Assembly: GCA_019359715.1 (NCBI GenBank)
Contig: JAHHGS010000022.1
Coordinates: 1 to 64,000, forward strand
Reading direction: 5' to 3'
Source: Aphanocapsa sp. GSE-SYN-MK-11-07L
Lineage (GTDB): Bacteria; Cyanobacteriota; Cyanobacteriia; Thermosynechococcales; Thermosynechococcaceae
Length of the DNA stretch: 64,000 nt
How positions within the stretch are numbered: the stretch's first letter is position 1; each line of letters starts with the position of its first letter. The notes under the pieces were generated by a model. That model was not told where the DNA came from. It made no database searches and saw only the letters and a program-made list of their open reading frames with translations. Of this stretch, positions 1 through 9,286 are shown piece after piece. Both the position numbers and the translations under genes were made by a program.

Positions 1-60
1 ATCCATCTCGATCGCTTGGATGACTTTTTGTCGAAAGTCATTGCTGTAGGGTTTCGCCAT
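1..60 (-). mobile_element. IS630-family transposase, N-terminal end only (cut by window edge)
   Basis: The minus-strand ATG at 60 opens a frame running off the left edge. Its 20 visible codons read MAKPYSNDFRQKVIQAIEMD, the typical start of IS630-type transposases of cyanobacteria (a helix-turn-helix begins here). The DDE catalytic domain lies outside the window, so completeness cannot be judged. The DNA just upstream, roughly 61-123, probably contains the element's end; a TA dinucleotide at about 122-123 would fit IS630 target preference, but the other end is not visible. Confidence 0.75.
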
Positions 61-343
61 AGAGAGGGGAAAGATTAGAGGAATCCTTCTAGTCTACGTC
101 CTAACTTTGGCGAATGCAGCTATAATAGCAGGGCTTTCAGCCTCTAAAACCCTGTCTGAAATTGCAAGAAAATGCTCAACCTCTTGCAAAACCTGGTGAC
201 ACTGATGCCCCTTGGAGAGCCTCAAACACCGATTCAGGCGTAGCAGGCAAACTTCAGTTGATGAGACTTGACCGGTAAAGCCGTTATTTGGTGCTGCTTG
301 ATGAATAGGAACCCAAAAAAACGAGCAAGTTTTTCAGGAACGA

Positions 344-1042
344 CTATCCCAAGCAAAACATTTGGACAGCATACTCTCTGCCGTCGGCTCCAATCACAAT
401 GCCAAAGCCAAAGCTGACAATTTCAGCATTCAGGATGTTGATGCGGTGCTGCGGACTGTCCATCCAACTGGCTTGAAACATCTGAAGGGTTTCCCCAGCA
501 ATGCCAGAGGTGCGGGGGTTGTGGTAGAACATCAGGTTTTCCCCAACCCCAGTCTTGGGGTTTCCTCCCGCTTTGATGTAGCGCTTAACGGCATTTTCCC
601 CTTCCGGTGAATGATGATCAAAGTAGTTGCGTCGCAGCATGTCTTCGGCATGAGCCTGAGCCACTTGATCCAGAAAAGGATTGGGAACCAGGGGTTTCAA
701 TCCATTTGCTACCCGATCGCGGTTGACCAACTCTAAGGCATAAGCTCTCGCATCTACCAGCGACTTGATGTTGTAGGAGCTAGCAAAGCTGATGATTTGC
801 GATTGCTGCCCCTGTGAATTTGACTGGCGCTCAATCGTTGTCATATTGACGATTGCTGCCAGTTCAGGATCAGGATTAATCTTAATTTTTGGCTCAGCCC
901 GAACGGCTGGAGCAAAGATGGTTGCCAGAGCAGTCAAACTCAGCAGGGTCAGACTCAATGGCAAGTGCGATCGCAGTTGACTTACCTCGCCTTGCCCAAA
1001 TAAAACCTTAACAGTTGCCTGTAAAGCAAATACATTAATCAT
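344..1042 (-). CDS. CAP-domain (SCP/PR1-like) secreted protein
   Basis: About 232 residues. A hydrophobic stretch ending in an Ala-x-Ala-like site at about residue 50 looks like a signal peptide with an unusually long n-region. The rest is a CAP domain of the YkwD type: a HAEDML...FDHHSPEG block, a GENLM motif and a W...PQHR.NIL motif, which together carry the conserved His/Glu residues of the family. Many bacterial CAP proteins are exported; the biochemical role is usually unknown. The ATG at 1042 is preferred over the adjacent GTG at 1045. No operon partner is evident. Confidence 0.85.
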   Translation of the reverse strand: MINVFALQATVKVLFGQGEVSQLRSHLPLSLTLLSLTALATIFAPAVRAEPKIKINPDPELAAIVNMTTIERQSNSQGQQSQIISFASSYNIKSLVDARAYALELVNRDRVANGLKPLVPNPFLDQVAQAHAEDMLRRNYFDHHSPEGENAVKRYIKAGGNPKTGVGENLMFYHNPRTSGIAGETLQMFQASWMDSPQHRINILNAEIVSFGFGIVIGADGREYAVQMFCLG

Positions 1043-1295
1043 CACTGTAAAACAGACCCTGAACCGAGACAGTTGTCTGCCTATGGCTCAGAAGCCAGCC
1101 CCCCTAATATTTCTTCTTAACCTCAACAGTTCATCGCCGATGAACTCAAACCTGACAGCAGCTTAGCTAAAAATCCAGGCAACTTTGGCTGGAACAGCTA
1201 GCAACTCTACCGTCACTCTCGATCACTGGGCTTACTATACCCACGTTTGAAAAGTAACATAACATTGCAGAGCGACTATTTTTGTCTCAATTGTT

Positions 1296-1973
1296 TCAAA
1301 TCTTAAAAAAGTATTTTACTTTTTCAAAGTTGTTTTTCCGGTATAGCCGAGGGGAATTATTTGCAATAGTTCTGATAAGAGCGCATGTAGTCCAAAATAA
1401 TTCGTTTTGCTCTGGGGGGCGCATATCTTGTTTGAGCGATCGGGCTTGAGTTACGGCATCAGTCGTTTGCCAAACCTGGCACCAATCGCGAGTGGCTTGA
1501 GCTTGGGCCAGAGCAGTCACGATCACAACGGTAAAGCTATCTTGATTTCGGGCTTTAGCACTCAGCAGGAGGGCGATCGCCGGTTCAGGATTAAAGTAAT
1601 CGTCCATCACCGTCAAGTATCCCAGAGCAAACACTTCATCGGCGGTTAGGGCCTGCAAGTCTAGCTGATCGGCTTTCTGACCGTAGGTTAAGCTCAAAAA
1701 GTATCGATAGAGGGTGGCATTGGACTTGCCCTCATACTTCCAGGATAATGCGTTGATTAAAGCCGCTTTCTGGTCAATTGGATTCGTAGGTGAAGACAGA
1801 TATTCCGCCATTTTTAAGTCCAAAATGCCGCTTTTTCTGGCAGCCTGAATCAGGGCATCATCCTGGTAGGCATCGGCAAAGCGGGTTGAGGTAATCGGGG
1901 AATCGGCTCGAACAGGTTCGATCAGTAAACTGAGCAGAGCGATCGCAAGCGAAACAATCAGACGTACTTTCAT
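1296..1973 (-). CDS. Hypothetical secreted protein
   Basis: 225 residues with a clear N-terminal signal peptide (about 23 residues, hydrophobic core then a VRA site). I do not recognise a domain. The mature part is helix-rich with several Ala/Leu repeats and a C-terminal basic tail. A single pair of cysteines at about residues 167 and 194 could form a disulfide outside the cytoplasm. It is transcribed in the same direction as the CAP gene downstream and the protease upstream, with gaps large enough that an operon is uncertain. Confidence 0.6.
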   Translation of the reverse strand: MKVRLIVSLAIALLSLLIEPVRADSPITSTRFADAYQDDALIQAARKSGILDLKMAEYLSSPTNPIDQKAALINALSWKYEGKSNATLYRYFLSLTYGQKADQLDLQALTADEVFALGYLTVMDDYFNPEPAIALLLSAKARNQDSFTVVIVTALAQAQATRDWCQVWQTTDAVTQARSLKQDMRPPEQNELFWTTCALIRTIANNSPRLYRKNNFEKVKYFFKI

Positions 1974-2059
1974 CCAGGGGCTACTCGTCAGAATTTCAGC
2001 GCTGCCAGTTTAACCTTTAGCCGTGGTTGTGGATTGACGATCACCTGATTTTTCCTCAA

Positions 2060-3340
2060 CTAGGGAGACGCTTGGGCTGACTTTTGGGCCGCGGCAATTT
2101 TTTGATCCAAAATCGATAATGCTTTGGTGAACTGGAGGTCTGCCTCGCTGCCAATTTGCTCACGGGTGAGGCTCTTTAGTTGCTCTTCAGTCAGTTTGAC
2201 TTCAACATTCGGCTCAATCCCTTTTTTGTTGATGTCTCGACCGCTGGGAGTAAAGTATTTGGCGATCGTCACTGCCATACCGGAGCCGTCGCCCAACCGC
2301 TGAACTGACTGCACCAGACCTTTACCAAAGGTTTTAGTCCCGACCAACTCGGCTCGGTTATTGTCTTGCAGCGCCCCGGCTAGAATTTCACTAGCACTGG
2401 CAGAGCCACCGTCAATCAGCACCACTAGGGGCTTATTGGTCAGACTATTACCTTTTGCTTTCATTTGATCAGACACGCCCTGGCGATCGACAGTCGAGAC
2501 AATTGTGCCTTGATCTAAAAACATGCGGGCAATTTCGGCACTGGCAAACAGCAGCCCACCCGGATTTGAGCGCAAGTCAAGAATGTAGCCCGCCACATTC
2601 TGTTTGTCCAAAGCCTTGATTGCCGCCTCCATTTCTGGGGCTGCATTAGCGCTGAATTGCACCAAACGAATGTAGCCAACTGGCCCGGCTGGCGAAGGCT
2701 TGACGCTAAATCGCACCGGATGAATTTCAATTTTGGTGCGAGTCAGGTTAAAGGGCAGCTCTTGGTCACCCCGCTTGACGGTAATCGTCACCTGGGAATT
2801 CTCCGGGCCGCGAATCAAGCTGACTGCCTGATTCACATCCATTCCCTTCGTGCTTTTATCATCAATTTTGATGATCACATCCTTGGAGCGAATCCCAGCT
2901 TCAGATGCCGGGCTACCTTCGATCGGCGAAATAACGGTAATTTGCTTGGTTTTTTCATCTTCCGCAATTTGAATCCCTACCCCGGTTAATTCCCCAGAGG
3001 TATCAATTTGCATCGTTTTAAACTGCTCTGGATCCATAAACCGGGTGTAGGGGTCATCCAGTTTTTTGAGCATTTCCCGCGCCGCTTCGTAAGCCGCTTC
3101 TTGAGAAGCGTAGTTCTTGCCCAGGTACTCCCGCCGAACCGCCCGCCAATCAACCCCGTTGAAGGTGCCATCCACGTATTCGTAATCAACAACTTGCCAG
3201 ACTTCATCAACCAGTTCTTTGGGGCTTTCTCGCAGTCCTGCCCAGCTTTTAGAAAGGTGTAGCCCTGCTCCGGTCGTGGCCACTGCTGCCGACAGCAGCA
3301 CAGTTGAACCCACAATCATCCCACGCTTAGACCATGCCAT
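2060..3340 (-). CDS. Carboxyl-terminal processing protease, S41 family
   Basis: 426 residues, normal length for cyanobacterial Ctp proteases. Order: an N-terminal hydrophobic anchor or signal (residues about 8-30), the conserved Ctp N-terminal helical region, a PDZ domain (about residues 115-195, with the GVGIQI entry and the GSPASEAGI motif), and the S41 protease core. The catalytic serine lies in GSASASEI and the lysine in GTKTFGKGLVQ. Family members act in the lumen or periplasm and trim C-termini; the D1 protein of photosystem II is the best known substrate. Cyanobacteria carry three paralogues (CtpA, B, C), and I cannot say from this sequence which one this is. Confidence 0.9.
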   Translation of the reverse strand: MAWSKRGMIVGSTVLLSAAVATTGAGLHLSKSWAGLRESPKELVDEVWQVVDYEYVDGTFNGVDWRAVRREYLGKNYASQEAAYEAAREMLKKLDDPYTRFMDPEQFKTMQIDTSGELTGVGIQIAEDEKTKQITVISPIEGSPASEAGIRSKDVIIKIDDKSTKGMDVNQAVSLIRGPENSQVTITVKRGDQELPFNLTRTKIEIHPVRFSVKPSPAGPVGYIRLVQFSANAAPEMEAAIKALDKQNVAGYILDLRSNPGGLLFASAEIARMFLDQGTIVSTVDRQGVSDQMKAKGNSLTNKPLVVLIDGGSASASEILAGALQDNNRAELVGTKTFGKGLVQSVQRLGDGSGMAVTIAKYFTPSGRDINKKGIEPNVEVKLTEEQLKSLTREQIGSEADLQFTKALSILDQKIAAAQKSAQASP

Positions 3341-3450
3341 AGGCTTTAACTTCGCCTTCTCAAGACCATGGCCAATTTAGCATAGGGCCAGATTCACGAC
3401 CAGTTTGGTCACTTGCAACTCGAAAGTTTGACCGATCCAAACTGACTTAT

Positions 3451-4668
3451 TTACTCTGGATCAAGCCAGCGATCGTCGGCTTTAATCAGGTTAATCAACT
3501 CTTCTACACCCTGGGTTTCCGGTACTTTTTTAACTTCTTCTTTACCTCGGTAAAGCGAGATCCAGCCGGCCTGTTTGCCGACATAGCCGTAGTCGGCATC
3601 GGCCATTTCGCCGGGGCCGTTGACAATGCAGCCCATGACGGCAATATCTAAGCCAGTCAGGTGTTTAGTTGCCTCCCGAACCTGGTGTAAAACTTCTTCC
3701 AAATTGAACAGGGTGCGTCCACAAGAAGGGCAGGCGACATATTCCACCATGGTTTTGCGTAAGCCGAGCGCTTGCAAAATGCTGTAGCAGACTGGAATTT
3801 CTTTCTCCGGCGCTTCGGTTAGCGAGACGCGAATGGTATCGCCGATTCCTTCCGCCAGCAGTGTGCCAATCCCAGCCGTAGATTTGATTCGGCCGTACTC
3901 GCCATCTCCGGCTTCAGTCACGCCCAAATGCAGGGGGTAATCCATGCCCAAGGCATCCATCCGCTGCACCATCAGGCGATTAGCGGCCAGCATCACCGGC
4001 ACCCGCGACGCCTTGAGGGAAATTTCGAGGTGGTAAAAATTCATTGACTCGCAGAGCCGAATAAACTCCAGCGCCGACTCGACCATGCCTTCGGGCGTGT
4101 CACCGTAGGTAAATAACATGCGCTCAGCCAAAGAGCCATGATTGACGCCAATCCGCATTGACTTGTTTTGATCGCGGAGCGAAATGACCAATGGTTCTAA
4201 AGTTTCGCGGATTTTGTCGCCGATTTCAGCAAATTCGGTCGGGGTGTATTCAGTGCGATCGCTTTTCGGCTTCTCAAACACATACAAACCGGGGTTAATC
4301 CGCACATTGTCAACGTGCTTGGCCACTTCCAGGGCAATTTTCATTCCGTTATGGTGCACATCGGCCACCAGGGGCACGGGCTGATAGGAAGCGTATAGTT
4401 TTCGGCGAATTTCTTCCATTGCCTTGGCGTGGGCCATGCTGGGCACGGTAACCCGGACAATTTCACAGCCAATTTCGTGCAGGCGGCGGATGCCAGCCAC
4501 AGAACCATCAATATCTAAGGTGTCTTCGTTGATCATCGACTGGACGACGACGGGGTGATGACCGCCAATCGTAATGCTGCCCACGGGTACAGGGCGAGTT
4601 TTGCGCCGAATAATGCCTGTTTCAACGTTGGTTTGGCCGGTGCTGACGGGATTAGGCAAGGTCTGCAT
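3451..4668 (-). CDS. ispG: 4-hydroxy-3-methylbut-2-enyl diphosphate synthase
   Basis: 405 residues, full length. IspG (GcpE) makes HMBPP from MEcPP in the non-mevalonate isoprenoid pathway, which feeds carotenoid, phytol and quinone synthesis. The TIM-barrel N-terminal half contains [11 protein letters not shown] and RVTVPS. The C-terminal half has the 4Fe-4S cysteines in ACPSCGRT and in [10 protein letters not shown], plus the conserved glutamate of the last motif. Cyanobacterial IspG normally takes electrons from ferredoxin. The gene stands alone, divergent from dps. Confidence 0.97.
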   Translation of the reverse strand: MQTLPNPVSTGQTNVETGIIRRKTRPVPVGSITIGGHHPVVVQSMINEDTLDIDGSVAGIRRLHEIGCEIVRVTVPSMAHAKAMEEIRRKLYASYQPVPLVADVHHNGMKIALEVAKHVDNVRINPGLYVFEKPKSDRTEYTPTEFAEIGDKIRETLEPLVISLRDQNKSMRIGVNHGSLAERMLFTYGDTPEGMVESALEFIRLCESMNFYHLEISLKASRVPVMLAANRLMVQRMDALGMDYPLHLGVTEAGDGEYGRIKSTAGIGTLLAEGIGDTIRVSLTEAPEKEIPVCYSILQALGLRKTMVEYVACPSCGRTLFNLEEVLHQVREATKHLTGLDIAVMGCIVNGPGEMADADYGYVGKQAGWISLYRGKEEVKKVPETQGVEELINLIKADDRWLDPE

Positions 4669-4764
4669 AGTTGATGGGTTGGACTAGGGGATGAGTATAA
4701 TACCGTCCGTCTCCTAGAGTGCCATAGACCTAGTCGTTTTGAATAATTTAGCTCAAGCCGCTAG

Positions 4765-4793
4765 TTGCAAGTCATAGTCATAACGAGTATGAT
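4765..4793 (+). promoter_or_regulatory. Sigma-70-type promoter of the dps gene
   Basis: TTGCAA at 4765-4770 and TATGAT at 4788-4793 are separated by exactly 17 bases, close to the bacterial consensus. They lie about 50 bases upstream of the Dps start in the intergenic region shared with ispG. The spacer holds a short repeat-like tract, GTCATAGTCATA, which could be a regulator site, but I cannot assign one. Confidence 0.5.
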
Positions 4794-4844
4794 TTAGTAA
4801 GCAAACAAAAGTTGATGACGCTTTACCCCGTTTGGGAGGACACC

Positions 4845-5324
4845 ATGACAACTCTAGTCACTACTCAGGTCGCTGAAATAGTCGCAACCTTGAATCGGCA
4901 ACAGGCGAATACCCTTGTTGCTTACCTGAATTACAAAAAATATCACTGGTTGACTTTTGGCCCTTTGTTTCGAGATGTGCATCTGCTGTTTGACGAGCAG
5001 GGCGCTGAGGTGTTTGCGATGCTGGATGAGCTAGCCGAGCGCAGTTTAATGCTAGATGGCAGCCCCGTCGCTGACCCAACCGATTATCTCGTCAAGGCAA
5101 CCGTTCAGCCTTCTGCCGGGCAACTTTCGGTGCGAGAAATGATGGCGGAGGCGATCGCCAGCCATGAGCTAATCATCAAAGAAATGCATCAAGATGCCGA
5201 CTTGGCGACCAATGCTGGCGATATTGGCACAGCAGACCTCTACACGCGGCTTGTCCAGGTGCACCAGAAACACCGCTGGTTCCTGAAAGAATTTCTCAGA
5301 CCTGGAGACGGCTTGGTCAGCTAG
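4845..5324 (+). CDS. dps: Dps-family ferritin-like protein (starvation/iron storage)
   Basis: 159 residues from the ATG at 4845, which has GGGAGG at 4834-4839 just upstream; an upstream TTG start in the same frame lacks such a site. A single four-helix ferritin-like domain is visible. The KYHW...F...HLLFDEQ...F.MLDE.AER block carries the His, Asp and Glu ligands used at the Dps inter-subunit ferroxidase centre. Dps proteins form 12-mers that oxidise and store iron, usually with hydrogen peroxide, and protect DNA. Cyanobacteria often hold several Dps paralogues; this one lacks an obvious DNA-binding basic tail. Confidence 0.9.
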   Translation: MTTLVTTQVAEIVATLNRQQANTLVAYLNYKKYHWLTFGPLFRDVHLLFDEQGAEVFAMLDELAERSLMLDGSPVADPTDYLVKATVQPSAGQLSVREMMAEAIASHELIIKEMHQDADLATNAGDIGTADLYTRLVQVHQKHRWFLKEFLRPGDGLVS

Positions 5325-5333
5325 CGCTCATTA

Positions 5334-5365
5334 ATGAGTTGTGAGTGATGCAGCTCACAACTCAT
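5334..5365. terminator. Hairpin between convergent dps and wecB
   Basis: A perfect 12-bp inverted repeat (ATGAGTTGTGAG / CTCACAACTCAT) with an 8-base loop sits between the two convergent genes. There is no long T-run, so it may be a weak bidirectional terminator. Confidence 0.5.
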
Positions 5366-5384
5366 GACGACTGATTTGAGACTG

Positions 5385-6494
5385 CTATAGATAATCGCCA
5401 ACAATCTTGACAATCCGCTGGGATGACTGACCATCGCCAAAGGGGTTAATCGCATTCGCCATTGCTCCATAGGCCGTTGGATCACTCAATAAAAGCGCCG
5501 CCGCTGCAATCACTCGCTCAGGATCAGTCCCGACCAGCTTGGCCGTACCAGCCGTGACAGCTTCTGGGCGCTCGGTGGTTTCTCGCAGCACCAGCACGGG
5601 TTTGCCTAAGCTGGGGGCTTCTTCTTGGAGTCCGCCCGAATCGGTCAGCACCAAATAGCAGCGCTGAATGGCCCCGACCAGCTCGGCATAGTCCAACGGC
5701 TCTGATAAAAAGACGCGTGGATGTTGACCCAAAGCAGCTTGCAGCGGCTCTCGTACGAGAGGATTACGGTGCAGCGGCAACAAGAGGGCCGTATCAGGAA
5801 ATTTCTCTAGAATCGTCAAAAAGCTGTGGGCAATATCTTGGAGCGGTTGCCCCCAATTTTCGCGTCGGTGGACTGTGGCTAAAATTGTTCGGTATTTCTG
5901 CCAATCTAAGCCTGGCACCTGGCAGTCGGGCTGCTTGGCGGCCACCTTGAGCAGGGCATCAATCACGGTATTGCCGGTTTGGTGAATATTCCCCGTCACA
6001 CCAGAGCGGTGAAGATTATCTACTGCTAGGTCGGTTGGGGCAAAGTGGAGTTGAGCCACCTGAGAAATTAACCGTCGATTCGCTTCTTCTGGGTAAGGAT
6101 TAAACAGGTCATCGGTTCGCAAACCTGCTTCTACGTGCCCTACCGGAATTTTCTGATAGAAAGCAGCCAGGGCAGCCGCGAAGGCTGTGGTTGTATCCCC
6201 CTGCACCAAAACAAGCTGAGGCTGCAATTGCTGATAGAGGGTTTCTAGACCTTGCAGGCTGCGGCAGGTAATTTCAGTCAGGGTTTGCTGGCGCTGCATG
6301 ATCTCTAAGTCATAATCAGCCGTCAGGCTGAACAACTGCATCACCTGCTCAACCATTTCTCGATGTTGACCCGTCAGCACAACCTGAGTTTGATAGGCAG
6401 GATGCTGCTGAAAGGCTTGAATGACAGGCGCTAATTTAATTGCTTCTGGGCGTGTGCCAAGGGTAATGCAAATTGGGCGGGGTGAGCTAGACAT
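5385..6494 (-). CDS. wecB: UDP-N-acetylglucosamine 2-epimerase (non-hydrolysing)
   Basis: 369 residues from the ATG at 6494; a TTG three codons earlier is the only upstream alternative. The enzyme interconverts UDP-GlcNAc and UDP-ManNAc for surface polysaccharide synthesis. The GT-B fold is shown by GTRPEAIKLAPVI at the N-terminus, GQHREM, the VQGDTTTAFA and VGHVEAGLRT motifs, and the C-terminal DSGGLQEEAPSLGKPVLVLRETTERPE region that binds the nucleotide. It stands alone here, without neighbouring glycosyltransferases. Confidence 0.95.
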   Translation of the reverse strand: MSSSPRPICITLGTRPEAIKLAPVIQAFQQHPAYQTQVVLTGQHREMVEQVMQLFSLTADYDLEIMQRQQTLTEITCRSLQGLETLYQQLQPQLVLVQGDTTTAFAAALAAFYQKIPVGHVEAGLRTDDLFNPYPEEANRRLISQVAQLHFAPTDLAVDNLHRSGVTGNIHQTGNTVIDALLKVAAKQPDCQVPGLDWQKYRTILATVHRRENWGQPLQDIAHSFLTILEKFPDTALLLPLHRNPLVREPLQAALGQHPRVFLSEPLDYAELVGAIQRCYLVLTDSGGLQEEAPSLGKPVLVLRETTERPEAVTAGTAKLVGTDPERVIAAAALLLSDPTAYGAMANAINPFGDGQSSQRIVKIVGDYL

Positions 6495-6815
6495 GGGTGG
6501 CAAGGGAATGGGTCTGAGTGCAGATTTGTGAGCTAAATCATGATTGGAATTTAAGTTTGGCTCACTAAAAAAAGATCAGAAAGTTAATTTACTGGTTTAA
6601 AGTGTCAATACTCTACAATAGCGCTCGGCTAAACGCTCAACGCTGAATTAAAGTAAAGGCGCGATCGCAGTTTTGACGGTTCAGCTTCCCTGATAAAGAT
6701 TTTTTGATCACTGCTTAAGGAGTATCCGTTACCAAGCTTCTGTACTTATTACACATCTTGACGCTGATCTCAGTCCAACGTTCTTAAAAAACCATTACCA
6801 GAAGGCAATCCTACT
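6495..6815. other. Intergenic region upstream of wecB and pilT
   Basis: About 320 bases between two divergent genes. It is AT-rich near 6540-6620 and should hold promoters for both. TACAAT at about 6613-6618 could be a -10 box, but no convincing -35 lies 17 bases away. No ORF or RNA gene is recognised. Confidence 0.4.
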
Positions 6816-8081
6816 ATGCCAGATCCCCAACCGTCTCCTCTCTCTCCTGCCTCAATTCCAGCTCCACCCCCGCCGCCTGGGCCAGGTGGCATCCCAAGAG
6901 CAGCCAATCCAGCCATGTCGCAAACTTTGCCGATGTCCTCGGCGGCAACCGCGACGGCGCCTCGTCCGCAGGGAGCAATGCCTCCCCCCGCTGCGCCGGC
7001 TGCCCGCCGCTCTCCAACTGGGCTAACAATGGAGCAGTTGGTGCGAGAAGCCTATGAAAAAAACTTTTCAGATATTCACTTAGGGGTTGGTGAAGTGCCT
7101 CGCTTCCGCGATCGCGGTCGGTTAGAACCGTCTGGACATCCGATCACCGATCAGGCGACGTTTGATGCTTGGCTAGAAGAAATTCTAGAGCCAGACCAGA
7201 TCGAAGGCTTCCACAAAACCCTAGAATTTGACGGTGCCAAGCAGTATGAGGGCATGGCGAGAGTGCGGATTAATATTTTTGACAGCCTGCGCGGGCCGGG
7301 CATGGTGCTGCGGCTGATTCCGCTCAAAATTTTGACGCTAGAGCAACTGGGTCTACCGCCGGTATTTCAGGATCTTTGTCACTACCACAAAGGGCTAATT
7401 TTAGTTACCGGCCCGACGGGTTCAGGCAAATCGACCACGATGGCCGCCATGGTTGACTACATCAACTCTGAGATGCCGAAGCACATTGTTTCGATCGAAG
7501 ACCCAATTGAATTTGTTCATCAAAGCCGCAAGGCAATGATCCGGCAGCGGGAAGTCGGCATTCACACCCATAAGTTTGACAATGCTCTGAAAGCCTCTCT
7601 GCGGGAAGATCCAGATATTATTTTGATTGGGGAAATGCGCGATCGCGAGACGGTCAACACGGCTCTAAAAGCGGCCCAAACCGGGCACTTGGTGTTTGGC
7701 ACCCTGCACACTAACAGCGCCGTTAAAACGATCGAGCGGATTCTCAACCTTTACAACCCCGATGAGCAAGGCCCAATGCGGATGCAGGTCGCAGAATCCC
7801 TAGTGGCTGTGATCGCTCAGTCATTGGTGCGAACCACTGACGGCAAGCGGGCGGCCATTCATGAAATCATGATCAACACCGATGCGATCAAAGATTTCAT
7901 TCTGCGGGGAGAAGTGGAAGAAATCGAAGCGATTATTCCGCAATGTACCTACGACGGGATGTGTACGATGAATCAGTGCCTGTACGAACTCTACGAAACC
8001 GGCCGGATTGACGAAGAAACCGCCCTCGAACACTCTCCCAAACCCAACGAAATGGCCCAAATTCTGCGCGGTCGAGTATAA
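6816..8081 (+). CDS. pilT: Type IV pilus retraction ATPase PilT
   Basis: 421 residues. PilT is a hexameric ATPase that drives pilus retraction, twitching and phototactic motility, and DNA uptake. A proline/alanine-rich N-terminal extension of about 65 residues precedes the core, as in cyanobacterial PilT1. The core shows Walker A GPTGSGKST (about residue 201), the Asp box VSIEDPIEFVH, Walker B DPDIILIGEMRD and the His box TGHLVFGTLHTNSA. The PilT-type AIRxxx region near the C-terminus reads AAIHEIMINTDAIKDFILRGE. The start is the ATG at 6816 with AGAAGG upstream. It is followed at once by a strong terminator, so no co-transcribed pilB or pilC is here. Confidence 0.95.
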   Translation: MPDPQPSPLSPASIPAPPPPPGPGGIPRAANPAMSQTLPMSSAATATAPRPQGAMPPPAAPAARRSPTGLTMEQLVREAYEKNFSDIHLGVGEVPRFRDRGRLEPSGHPITDQATFDAWLEEILEPDQIEGFHKTLEFDGAKQYEGMARVRINIFDSLRGPGMVLRLIPLKILTLEQLGLPPVFQDLCHYHKGLILVTGPTGSGKSTTMAAMVDYINSEMPKHIVSIEDPIEFVHQSRKAMIRQREVGIHTHKFDNALKASLREDPDIILIGEMRDRETVNTALKAAQTGHLVFGTLHTNSAVKTIERILNLYNPDEQGPMRMQVAESLVAVIAQSLVRTTDGKRAAIHEIMINTDAIKDFILRGEVEEIEAIIPQCTYDGMCTMNQCLYELYETGRIDEETALEHSPKPNEMAQILRGRV

Positions 8082-8124
8082 AAGTGATCAAAAGGGTTCC
8101 GTCGGAACCCTTTTGATCACTTTT
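8080..8124 (+). terminator. Strong terminator after pilT
   Basis: A perfect 21-bp inverted repeat with a three-base loop begins inside the pilT stop codon and ends in TTTT. The stem core is AAAGGGTTCC / GGAACCCTTT. The symmetric A/T flanks could make it work on both strands. Confidence 0.85.
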
Positions 8125-8244
8125 CTGGTTTTCACAAATCGCTTAGGATTGCTATAACGCCCACCCCTCAAATTAACTGATTTTTTTAACAGCCTTGCTC
8201 GACGAGGATTTTAAAAACGCTTAATCTCGAATTACGTTCAATGG

Positions 8245-9045
8245 GTGCAATTAAAAGGTGTAGACCAATTAATGCAGGAAACTCAGCCTCAACCCGTTGC
8301 TCTCCCCACCCTTTACAAAGGATTGGCCCTGTTCACGCCAGGGGGAGACTTGGTCTACTGCATTGATCCAAGCAAGCAGGGACGCTGGCATCATCACCTC
8401 TGTTCCGTTTTGCAGGAGTGGTTAGACCTGCCAGAGCCGCCTTTATTTTTAACGCCTTGCTATACCGCCACCCTAGATTATTGGTTTGATCCCCAAACTC
8501 GACAACTGCGGGTAGCAGCAGAAGCTTATCCACTTGTACTGCGCCATCAAGCAATTTTAAACACCATTTTTGCCACAGATTTGGCTTGGCAGCCGGTACC
8601 CTGTCCGGCTGGTTTGTGCGACCCCTTAGTGTTGAAGAGCTATCAGCAACAATTTCCGCAACTTTGGCAACACCATAATTTAGTGATTCGCTCAGACGCA
8701 CTGGCCAGAAAAACCCTTGTGGACAAGCCGCTAGCGGCTGCTCCCCCACAACCGCCAGGCTATGTTTTTCACTTGTTTGTGGCTGGCAGCAGCCTTGTCA
8801 CAGAGCAAGTGCTCAAAAGTTTACACACGCTGCTCGGTCAGTCACTTCAACAGCCTTACACTTTAAAAGTAATTGATGTTGTCAAGCAGCCAGAGCAGGC
8901 AGAGGCAGACCATGTTACAGCTACTCCCACCTTGGTCAGAGTTTGGCCGAAGCCTGTTCGCCGCTTAGTCGGTGGCTTAGAGAACCCCGATCGCCTGCTC
9001 TACGTTTTAGGAACCAGGGAGTTGGAGACGAAAGGCAATCATTAG
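8245..9045 (+). CDS. Protein with C-terminal KaiB-like domain
   Basis: Up to 266 residues. The GTG at 8245 and the ATG at 8272 are both possible starts; the ATG would give 257 residues. Residues about 170-258 match the KaiB/SasA thioredoxin-like fold: YVFHLFVAG, a helix ending TL, LKVIDVVKQPEQAE, then TATPTL and PVRRLVGGL. KaiB and the SasA sensor domain bind KaiC in the circadian clock. The first ~165 residues are unknown to me and carry three cysteines (SVLQ...; TPCY; VPCPAGLC). There is no histidine kinase domain, so this is not SasA, and it is too long for KaiB itself. A clock link is inference from the fold only. Confidence 0.75.
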   Translation: MQLKGVDQLMQETQPQPVALPTLYKGLALFTPGGDLVYCIDPSKQGRWHHHLCSVLQEWLDLPEPPLFLTPCYTATLDYWFDPQTRQLRVAAEAYPLVLRHQAILNTIFATDLAWQPVPCPAGLCDPLVLKSYQQQFPQLWQHHNLVIRSDALARKTLVDKPLAAAPPQPPGYVFHLFVAGSSLVTEQVLKSLHTLLGQSLQQPYTLKVIDVVKQPEQAEADHVTATPTLVRVWPKPVRRLVGGLENPDRLLYVLGTRELETKGNH

Positions 9046-9090
9046 TCGACGATCAACTATCGCTAGATCGCGGTTGGGTAGTTTACTGGT

Positions 9091-9219
9091 ACTGCCATTA
9101 GGCAGTTTGCTACGCAAATTGGGATTGCACCGGGAATTGTTGTTGGTCGCTTACAGCATGATGGTCTTTTGCTGCATAGTCACTGTAATGACTTGAAGCT
9201 ACGATTGGAGTGGACTTGA
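9091..9219 (+). pseudogene. HigA/ImmA-type antitoxin remnant (C-terminal end)
   Basis: A short plus-strand frame ends at TGA 9217-9219 and reads ...IRQFATQIGIAPGIVVGRL, then LQHDGLL and a terminal LRLEWT. This is the typical C-terminal tail of XRE/ImmA-IrrE-type proteins found as HigA-like antitoxins or their fusion partners. No start codon, helix-turn-helix region or toxin is visible upstream: 9046-9090 shows no matching frame. It is best read as a degraded addiction-module gene at the border of the accessory island. Confidence 0.6.
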
Positions 9220-9286
9220 ACAAAGATCCCGTACGGGGGACAAGATCTTTTAGTGGGCTGACCTCTGGGTCGAGTGGATAGCGTTT

